From: an uncultured Oscillospiraceae bacterium
Lineage (GTDB): Bacteria; Bacillota; Clostridia; Oscillospirales; Acutalibacteraceae
Assembly (NCBI GenBank): GCA_902495835.1
Contig: CABUYS010000066.1
Coordinates: 1 to 7,625, forward strand
DNA length: 7,625 bases
Direction of reading: 5' to 3'
Shown here: one piece after another, positions 1 through 5,008 of the stretch
How positions within the stretch are numbered: the stretch's first letter is position 1
Layout: every line of letters starts with the position of its first letter
Program-made: the position numbers and the translations under genes
Notes under the pieces: generated by a model
The model's input: only the letters and a program-made list of their open reading frames with translations
Database searches by the model: none
Told to the model about the DNA's origin: nothing

Positions 1-396
1 GATATGGAAGATAAACCTATACGCTGGATAGTGGACGATTGTGAAAAATTTGTTCTTAGGGAAATAAAACGCGGTAAAAAATACGAAGGAATCATCATGG
101 ATCCGCCTTCTTACGGAAGAGGCCCAAAAGGCGAAATATGGAAAATAGAAGATAATTTATTTGATTTTGTTAAGCTGTGTGAAACTTTGCTTTCCGACGA
201 AGCGGAATTTTTTGTAATAAACTCGTATTCGACAGGCCTTTGTGCTTCGGTAATGGGATATATGCTGTCAAAGATTATAAAAGAAAAACGCGGAGGATTT
301 GTTTCTTGCGATGAAATCGGACTTCCCGTGTCATCCTCGAATCTTGTTCTTCCTGCAGGTGCTACGGCAATTTGGAGTAAAAAAAGTCTTTTATAA
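1..396 (+). CDS. Class I SAM-dependent methyltransferase, C-terminal part (5' end outside window)
   Basis: The reading frame is open from base 1, so the Met codon at base 4 is probably internal and this is the last 131 codons of a longer gene. The visible part starts near the end of the SAM-binding Rossmann fold. An IRWIVDD stretch (visible residues 7-13) is followed by the motif IV-like DPPSYGRG (residues 34-41, bases 100-123), then GEIWKIEDN and an NSYSTG segment. It closes with a LPAGATAIW end. This pattern resembles the RlmI/COG1092-like group of nucleic-acid methyltransferases, in which the DPP-S/A-Y/F motif lies in the active site. An RNA substrate is therefore likely, but the target cannot be read from this fragment and the N-terminal half is not visible. 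It ends 15 bases before the inferred start of ecfA1, so it is probably the upstream member of the same operon. No frameshift is seen. Confidence 0.85.
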   Translation, partial: DMEDKPIRWIVDDCEKFVLREIKRGKKYEGIIMDPPSYGRGPKGEIWKIEDNLFDFVKLCETLLSDEAEFFVINSYSTGLCASVMGYMLSKIIKEKRGGFVSCDEIGLPVSSSNLVLPAGATAIWSKKSLL

Positions 397-404
397 GAAG
401 GTGA
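397..404 (+). promoter_or_regulatory. Ribosome binding site of ecfA1
   Basis: GAAGGTGA lies just after the methyltransferase stop codon and matches the anti-Shine-Dalgarno complement closely; with the two preceding A's, AGAAGGTGA differs from AGGAGGTGA at one base. It leaves 7 bases before the ATC codon at 412, an ideal gap. The next near-cognate codon, ATT at 421, is 16 bases away, which is too far. This site is the main reason for placing the ecfA1 start at 412. Confidence 0.75.
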
Positions 405-411
405 ACCCGAT

Positions 412-1263
412 ATCAAAAATATTATAGAATTTAAAAATGCTTCGTACGAATACGAAAGCTATTGGGATAATCTGAAAAAATCAGCTTTTGAAAACATAAA
501 CCTTGAAATAAAGCGAGGAGAATTCGTTTCGGTAATGGGTTCTAACGGATGCGGAAAATCAACTCTTGCCAAACACTTCAACGGACTTTTAACACCAAGT
601 TATGGAGATGTTTTTGTTGACGGAATAAACACGAAAGACGAAAAAAATTATTTCGAAATAAAGAAAAAAGTAGGAATGGTATTTCAAAATCCTGAATTTC
701 AAATGATAACTTCGACCGTAGAGGAAGAAATTGCATTTGGGCTTGAAAACCTTTGTGTTCCGTCTTGTGAAATGAATTCTATCATAGAAAATGTACTGAC
801 TTGCGTTGAACTGGACGGAATGCAAAAAACTCCCACTCACTTTCTGTCAGGCGGGCAAAAACAAAGGCTGGCAATAGCTTCCGTTATTGCAATGAATCCG
901 AAAATGATTGTTTTGGACGAGCCTACATCAATGCTCGAACCCAGCGGCAGAAAAGCCGTTATGAAAATAATAAAAAATTTACATACAAAAGGCGTTACCA
1001 TACTTTTGATAACTCACAGCGTTTCAGAAGCTTTAAAGTCAGACCGCGTAATTTTTATGAATAAAGGGCATGTGGAATTTCAAGGAAACCCAAAAAATAT
1101 TTTTTCGGATATTCAATTTATAGAAAATCACAAACATCAAATACCTGAATCAACACAAATTTTATATTATTTAAAAAATTGCGGATATGAAGTAAATTTA
1201 AAATCTTTCGCAAGCAAAGAATGTGCAAATGAAATCATTAAATTGTTGGAGAATGCCTTATGA
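412..1263 (+). CDS. ecfA1: ECF transporter ATPase subunit EcfA1 (CbiO family), apparent AUC start
   Basis: This is one of the two ATPases that power an energy-coupling factor transporter for vitamin or metal uptake at the cytoplasmic membrane. Numbered from base 412 (283 aa), it has Walker A GSNGCGKST (43-51), Q-loop FQNPEFQ (91-97, Gln92), signature LSGGQKQR (145-152), Walker B MIVLDEP (165-171, catalytic Glu170) and switch His202. The first ATG in frame (base 535) lies directly at Walker A and would remove the first beta strands of the ABC fold, so it cannot be the true start. The frame continues upstream as an EFKNASYEYE stretch typical of the family N terminus. No ATG, GTG or TTG lies between the preceding stop (394) and base 535, whereas ATC at 412 is ideally spaced from a strong ribosome binding site and gives M-K-N-I-I-E-F. 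The D-loop reads MLEPSG where MLDPSG is usual (Glu176). It overlaps ecfA2 by 4 bases (ATGA). The identity is firm; the start is inferred. Confidence 0.93.
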   Translation: MKNIIEFKNASYEYESYWDNLKKSAFENINLEIKRGEFVSVMGSNGCGKSTLAKHFNGLLTPSYGDVFVDGINTKDEKNYFEIKKKVGMVFQNPEFQMITSTVEEEIAFGLENLCVPSCEMNSIIENVLTCVELDGMQKTPTHFLSGGQKQRLAIASVIAMNPKMIVLDEPTSMLEPSGRKAVMKIIKNLHTKGVTILLITHSVSEALKSDRVIFMNKGHVEFQGNPKNIFSDIQFIENHKHQIPESTQILYYLKNCGYEVNLKSFASKECANEIIKLLENAL

Positions 1264-2111
1264 TAGAAGTAAAAAATTTATGTTATACTTATGATTTTAA
1301 AAATCAAAATCACACATACGCCGTCAAAAACATAAACTTTGCTTTGAAAGATTCCGAAATTATGGGAATCATAGGTAAAACAGGCTCGGGTAAATCTACA
1401 CTGGCACAATTGCTTTGCAACCTTATCACTCCGACTCAGGGAAATATTTTTTTGGACGGAAAAGATATTCAAAAAGATTTTAAAAACAAAAAAGAAATAT
1501 ATTTTAAAATAACCATGGCTCTTCAGTACCCTGAAAATCAGCTTTTTGAAAAAACCGTGTACGACGACATAGCATTTGGGCCGAGAAATAAAGGGCTCTG
1601 TGAATCAGAGGTTAAAGATATAGTTTTAGAAGCTATAAAATTCACAAATCTTTCCGAGGACTTTCTTAATCGTTCACCGCTGTATCTGTCGGGAGGCGAA
1701 AAAAGAAAATGTGCAATTGCGGGAGTTATGGCGTTAAAACCCAGAGTTTTAATACTAGATGAACCTACTGCAGGACTCGATTGCGAAAGTAAATTCAGGT
1801 TACTTAATTCAATAATCGAATATCAGAAAAAAGAAAAAAATATTCTCATTCTTATTTCGCACAGCATGGAAGAAACCGCCAAACTTTGCGATAAAGTTTT
1901 GGTACTCGATAAAGGAAATCAAATTATATTTGACTTTCCCCAAAACGTATTTAAAGAACACGAAAAATTAAAAAAAATAGGTCTTGATATTCCTCAAACA
2001 AATCAAATTATGCGTTATATAAACGAAAAATATTCTGTAAATACAGACATTTTATTTCCAAGCGAAGCTGAAAAAGAAATTATAAAAATTCTTAACGACA
2101 GAGGTGCTTAA
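1260..2111 (+). CDS. ecfA2: ECF transporter ATPase subunit EcfA2 (CbiO family)
   Basis: This is the second ATPase of the ECF module, expected to pair with EcfA1 and couple ATP hydrolysis to the membrane protein EcfT. In order, the 283 residues show Walker A GKTGSGKST (39-47), Q-loop LQYPENQLF (88-96, Gln89), signature LSGGEKRK (143-150), Walker B VLILDEP (163-169, Glu168), D-loop AGLD (171-174) and switch His201 in ISHSM. The C-terminal 60 or so residues form the extra domain typical of EcfA proteins. The usual signature Gln is Glu here (LSGGE), a conservative change. The ATG at 1260 overlaps the ecfA1 stop as ATGA, suggesting translational coupling, and has GGAG at 1248-1251 with an 8-base gap. 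Its length equals that of EcfA1 counted from the AUC start. Order and position after ecfA1 assign it as A2 rather than A1. Confidence 0.95.
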   Translation: MIEVKNLCYTYDFKNQNHTYAVKNINFALKDSEIMGIIGKTGSGKSTLAQLLCNLITPTQGNIFLDGKDIQKDFKNKKEIYFKITMALQYPENQLFEKTVYDDIAFGPRNKGLCESEVKDIVLEAIKFTNLSEDFLNRSPLYLSGGEKRKCAIAGVMALKPRVLILDEPTAGLDCESKFRLLNSIIEYQKKEKNILILISHSMEETAKLCDKVLVLDKGNQIIFDFPQNVFKEHEKLKKIGLDIPQTNQIMRYINEKYSVNTDILFPSEAEKEIIKILNDRGA

Positions 2112-2116
2112 AACTA

Positions 2117-2920
2117 ATGAATAATTTTGCATTTTGCAAATATTTCCCCGGGAACTCTGTTGTCCACAAAATGGATTCACGGCTTAAGATAATATCATCT
2201 GCAATGTTTTTTGCACTTGCTTTTTCATCAAAAAGTATAATTTCTTTAGTTTTATTAGCAGTTTTCGTCACCGCGGCAGCAATTTTTTCAAGAGTTCCCG
2301 TGACGAAATACATAAAAAGTTTTAAATCAGTTATAATCATTTCTTTTGTGACTGCATTTATCAATCTCTTTTTTGAAGTTGAAACAAGCTGGGTTTCTTT
2401 AGGGAGATTTTCAGTTCCTATTTCAGGTATAAAAAGCAGTGTTTTGGTATTTTTCAGATTATTTATAATGGTTTTTATAAGTTCCGTAATAATGTTTACA
2501 ACTTCGCCGCAGGAAATATCCGCAGCTTTTGAAAGCCTTCTTTCCCCTCTTAAATTTATTGGAGTAAATATTCAGGAAATTTCCATGACCATAACACTTT
2601 CTTTAAGATTTATACCGGTGCTTTTTGAAGAAACCGTAAAAATAATAAACGCGCAAAAAGTACGTGGAGCAAATTTTAAAAGTAGAAATATAATAAAAAA
2701 AATTAAAGCTTATTTTAACGTCCTTATTCCGCTTTTTGTTTTTTCGTTCCGAAGAGCTGCAAATATCGCTCTTGCTATGGAATCAAGATGCTATGATGCT
2801 TCTAGAAAAAGAACTTCGTTCAAGCACATGAATTTTAAAAAATCAGACGTTATTGCGGTAGCAATAATTTTAATAATTTTTATCGGAGTAACCATATGCA
2901 ACAAAATGAAAATGTTTTAA
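2117..2920 (+). CDS. ecfT: ECF transporter transmembrane subunit EcfT
   Basis: This membrane scaffold of the ECF transporter links the two ATPases to interchangeable substrate-binding S proteins. The 267 residues begin with the family motif PGNSVVHKMDSRLK (11-24), followed by hydrophobic segments at about 25-37, 41-58, 69-87 and 106-127, a cytoplasmic coupling region, and hydrophobic stretches at about 200-220 and 245-261. The two coupling-helix X-Arg-X motifs that dock into EcfA1 and EcfA2 appear as V-R-G in AQKVRGAN (Arg183) and S-R-C in AMESRCYD (Arg224). The first residue of each is usually Ala, so both are mild variants. The stretch from TTSPQEI to RFIPVLFEE (128-172) matches the family. 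The start is supported by GAGGTG at 2101-2106 with a 10-base gap. The gene starts 5 bases after ecfA2 and overlaps truA by 25 bases. No S component is encoded nearby, which fits a shared (group II) module. Confidence 0.94.
   Translation: MNNFAFCKYFPGNSVVHKMDSRLKIISSAMFFALAFSSKSIISLVLLAVFVTAAAIFSRVPVTKYIKSFKSVIIISFVTAFINLFFEVETSWVSLGRFSVPISGIKSSVLVFFRLFIMVFISSVIMFTTSPQEISAAFESLLSPLKFIGVNIQEISMTITLSLRFIPVLFEETVKIINAQKVRGANFKSRNIIKKIKAYFNVLIPLFVFSFRRAANIALAMESRCYDASRKRTSFKHMNFKKSDVIAVAIILIIFIGVTICNKMKMF
2885..2888 (+). promoter_or_regulatory. Ribosome binding site of truA inside ecfT
   Basis: GGAG lies inside the ecfT coding sequence, 7 bases before ATG 2896. That ATG is the only in-frame canonical start before the conserved SYDGSRYHGW segment, so this site supports a real 25-base overlap between ecfT and truA. 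Confidence 0.7.
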
Positions 2921-3663
2921 ATACAAGAAATATACTCATTATTCTCTCTTATGACGGAAGCAGATATCACGGTTGGCAAGTTCAAAAAAACGCTTTAACC
3001 GTGCAAGAAGTTTTTCAAAACGCTCTTGAAAAAATAATAAACGAGAAAGTTGACATAAAAGGATGCAGCAGAACCGATACAGGTGTGCATGCTAATATGT
3101 ATGCGGTAAATTTTAAAACATCTTCTAAAATAAGATGCGAAAATATAGTTTATGCCCTAAACAGATTTTTGCCAAAAGATATTGCCGCAATAAAATCTTC
3201 GGAAGTCCCATTAGACTTTCATGCAAGATATTCCTGCAAGGGCAAAGAATATATTTACAAAATATGGAATAACAAAATCAGAAATCCATTTATTAACAAC
3301 CGAGCATTACATTACTGGTATCCGCTCGATGAAAATTATTTAAACTCCGCAGCACAAATGTTTATTGGATCCCATGATTTTACATCATTTGCAACTCTTG
3401 ACAAACGCGAAACTAAAAATATGATTAGAAATATAGAAAAATTTAACGTTTACAGAAACGGCGATATGGTAGAATTTAAAGTAAAAGCCGATGGATTCCT
3501 CTATAACATGGTTCGCATAATGTCGGGAACTCTTTTAAGAATAGCTCAGAACAAAATAAAACCCGAAGACATCCCGAGAATAATAGAATCCAAAAACCGA
3601 AAGAACGCAGGCCCTACCGCACCGCCCGAAGGACTTTATCTTAATAAAGTTTTCTATGATTAA
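2896..3663 (+). CDS. truA: tRNA pseudouridine(38-40) synthase TruA
   Basis: TruA converts uridines 38, 39 and 40 in the anticodon stem-loop of many tRNAs to pseudouridine and acts in the cytoplasm. The 255 residues are of normal length and show the full set of family landmarks. LSYDGSRYHGWQ (17-28) opens the fold. GCSRTDTGVHA (56-66) carries the catalytic aspartate Asp61. KGKEYIYKIW (115-124), HDFTSF (160-165) and GFLYNMVRIMSG (200-211) follow, and GPTAPPEGLYL (239-249) closes the protein. The usual RTDAGVHA is RTDTGVHA here, a common variant outside the catalytic residue. The start lies within ecfT, 25 bases before the ecfT stop, with its own GGAG at 2885-2888. The position right after ecfT is the common Firmicutes arrangement and suggests co-transcription without a functional link to transport. 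Confidence 0.97.
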   Translation: MQQNENVLNTRNILIILSYDGSRYHGWQVQKNALTVQEVFQNALEKIINEKVDIKGCSRTDTGVHANMYAVNFKTSSKIRCENIVYALNRFLPKDIAAIKSSEVPLDFHARYSCKGKEYIYKIWNNKIRNPFINNRALHYWYPLDENYLNSAAQMFIGSHDFTSFATLDKRETKNMIRNIEKFNVYRNGDMVEFKVKADGFLYNMVRIMSGTLLRIAQNKIKPEDIPRIIESKNRKNAGPTAPPEGLYLNKVFYD

Positions 3664-3665
3664 AA

Positions 3666-3671
3666 AAGGAG
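3666..3671 (+). promoter_or_regulatory. Strong ribosome binding site far upstream of the DUF5711-like gene
   Basis: AAGGAG is the best Shine-Dalgarno match in the truA-DUF5711 gap but lies 30 bases before ATG 3702, too far for normal initiation. Between the two is a perfect hairpin (separate entry). If it forms, only about 11 unpaired bases, or about 5 if the stem extends, would separate the site from the start codon. A weaker AAGG(T) at 3683-3687 lies in the hairpin loop and right arm, 14 bases from the ATG. Confidence 0.5.
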
Positions 3672-3696
3672 TATAAATTTACAAGGTAAATTTTTA
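3672..3696 (+). promoter_or_regulatory. Hairpin in the leader of the DUF5711-like gene
   Basis: AAATTTAC (3675-3682) and GTAAATTT (3686-3693) are perfect reverse complements separated by AAG. After one T-T mismatch the stem can extend by two more pairs (3672-3673 with 3695-3696). The stem is AT-rich and not followed by a clean T run, so an intrinsic terminator is unlikely. A structured spacer that positions the AAGGAG at 3666-3671, or a protein-binding palindrome, fits better. The dyad is seen directly; its role is inferred. Confidence 0.5.
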
Positions 3697-3701
3697 TAAA
3701 A

Positions 3702-4985
3702 ATGAAATTTAAAAAAACAATCGCCAATATACAAAATAAAAACATTTTCAAAAAAATCACACAATCAGTCCGATATTCGACAGTAAAATTAAAAAACTTC
3801 GTAAACAAAAATGAAAAATCAAAAAAATTGTTTAAAGACATAAAAAATATTATTTTAATAGTGTTTTCTGTTTTTTTATTTTTGATAATATGGGTAAACA
3901 GAATAAAACTTCACCCTGAAAACATGCTTTTGCTTATAAAAGACAAAATATGCTCAATGTCTGCCGGTAAAGGATTTCCATGCGAAATCGAGGGCGAAAA
4001 AATATCAAACGAAAATTTTGACGTTTTTAATGATAATATAGTAGCGTTAAGCGATAATTCTTTAAATTTAATCAATAAATCGGGAAACATATTCAGGAAC
4101 GAAAAACATAATTTCAGCAACCCTTGTTTGAAACACAACGGCATACGAAGCATTATCTATGACCGCGGAGGAAAAAATTTCAAAATAGAAAGTCTTTCGC
4201 AAAATCTTTATTCCGGCAAATGTGAAAAAAATATAATAGCATGTGCAATTTCAGACAGCGGAGTATATGCTATAGCACATCGTTCGGTAAGTCATTTGGG
4301 TGAAATTGCAGTTTACAATAAAAAAGGAAAAGAAAAATACAGATTTTCCTTTTCCGAATACTACATTTCTGATATTTCTCTTAATTCATCGGGAAATGAA
4401 GCGGCAGTCTGCGGGTTGGCTACAAACAACGGTAATATTAATTCCTGTGTATATATACTGGATTTTAAATCAGATAAGCCAAAACGTAAATTCAATCTCG
4501 AAAATAACATCGTAACACGCATTGAGTACATATCTAACGGAAATGTACTGGCAATCGGAGACAAATACATGTCATTTATCAACTTAAAATCGGGGAATAT
4601 AAAAAATTATTCATATGAAAATAAAATTTTGAAATTTTATGATTTTAACAAAAATGAAGGTATATGTTGTTGTTTTGCCACCTCTGTAAATGAATTTGCA
4701 AACGATGAAATAGTTATGATTAATAACGACGGCAAAGAATTGTTTAAAACCAAAACATCGGAGAGCTTTTACGGAATATCTCACAGAAACAGCAAAACCG
4801 TTGCTCTTACTTCAAATAAAATCATGGTGTATAATTTTGCGGGAACTTTCGAAGGATATGTTGACGTTAAAAATCAGATAAAAAAGATTATACTTCTGCC
4901 AAATTCGCACGCATATATCTTAAGAGCCGGAAAAATAGATAAAATAAAGCTTTCACCTCTGCAAAAAACGCTCAGCCAACACTAA
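3702..4985 (+). CDS. Membrane-anchored probable beta-propeller protein, DUF5711-like, unknown function
   Basis: The 427 residues show a very lysine-rich N-terminal tail (1-48), one hydrophobic segment at about 49-65 and a long outer part. By the positive-inside rule the tail is cytoplasmic and residues 66-427 lie outside. A KGFPCEI-EG-K segment (90-100) resembles the entry to the repeat domain of DUF5711-type proteins of Clostridia. It is followed by repeated short beta-strand patterns such as NIVALSDNSLNLINKSGNI, GVYAIAHRS..GEIAVYNKKGK, KIMVYNFAGTFEG and AYILRAGKIDKIKL, as in WD40 or PQQ-like propellers. No catalytic motif is recognised. It carries ten cysteines, including three in a row at 322-324. 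ATG 3702 is the only canonical start before the in-frame stop at 3687-3689, but ribosome binding site spacing is unusual (see the hairpin entry). It starts 38 bases after truA and its 3' end overlaps the converging ATPase gene by 14 bases. The family assignment is by resemblance; the topology is inferred. Confidence 0.75.
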   Translation: MKFKKTIANIQNKNIFKKITQSVRYSTVKLKNFVNKNEKSKKLFKDIKNIILIVFSVFLFLIIWVNRIKLHPENMLLLIKDKICSMSAGKGFPCEIEGEKISNENFDVFNDNIVALSDNSLNLINKSGNIFRNEKHNFSNPCLKHNGIRSIIYDRGGKNFKIESLSQNLYSGKCEKNIIACAISDSGVYAIAHRSVSHLGEIAVYNKKGKEKYRFSFSEYYISDISLNSSGNEAAVCGLATNNGNINSCVYILDFKSDKPKRKFNLENNIVTRIEYISNGNVLAIGDKYMSFINLKSGNIKNYSYENKILKFYDFNKNEGICCCFATSVNEFANDEIVMINNDGKELFKTKTSESFYGISHRNSKTVALTSNKIMVYNFAGTFEGYVDVKNQIKKIILLPNSHAYILRAGKIDKIKLSPLQKTLSQH

Positions 4986-5008
4986 CAATGTTGGCTCCTT
5001 TTATTTTT
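4963..5008. terminator. Bidirectional intrinsic terminator between converging genes
   Basis: AGCCAACA (4974-4981) and TGTTGGCT (4989-4996) form a perfect 8-bp stem with a 7-base loop. On the plus strand it is followed by CC and a T-rich tail (4999-5008). On the minus strand it is followed after five bases by six T's (4968-4963). The hairpin holds the stop codons of both genes: TAA of the DUF5711-like gene in the loop and TGA of the ATPase gene at the edge of the left arm. Confidence 0.8.

Noticed and set aside
111..416. Minus-strand open frame opposite the methyltransferase end
   Set aside because: It is the mirror of a clearly coding plus-strand frame. It has no recognisable family and no fitting ribosome binding site.
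401..427. Eight-codon reading frame from GTG 401 (V-N-P-I-S-K-I-L) as a leader peptide for ecfA1
   Set aside because: The GTG is itself part of the ribosome binding site and has no proper site of its own. The peptide shows no attenuator-like codon run.
361..540. Methyltransferase-EcfA1 fusion by stop-codon readthrough (both genes share one frame, separated by a single TAA)
   Set aside because: The strong ribosome binding site right after the TAA and the well-spaced AUC give a simpler account. TAA is used as a normal stop elsewhere in the window, and the five codons after it (E-G-E-P-D) do not resemble either family.
3666..3677. TATAAA (3672-3677) as the -10 box of a promoter for the DUF5711-like gene
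   Set aside because: No acceptable -35 element is seen about 17 bases upstream (near 3649-3654), and such AT-rich words are expected by chance here.
3641..3841. Minus-strand open frame across the truA-DUF5711 gap
   Set aside because: Its Phe-rich composition is the mirror of the lysine/AT-rich start of the DUF5711-like gene. There are no independent signs of coding.
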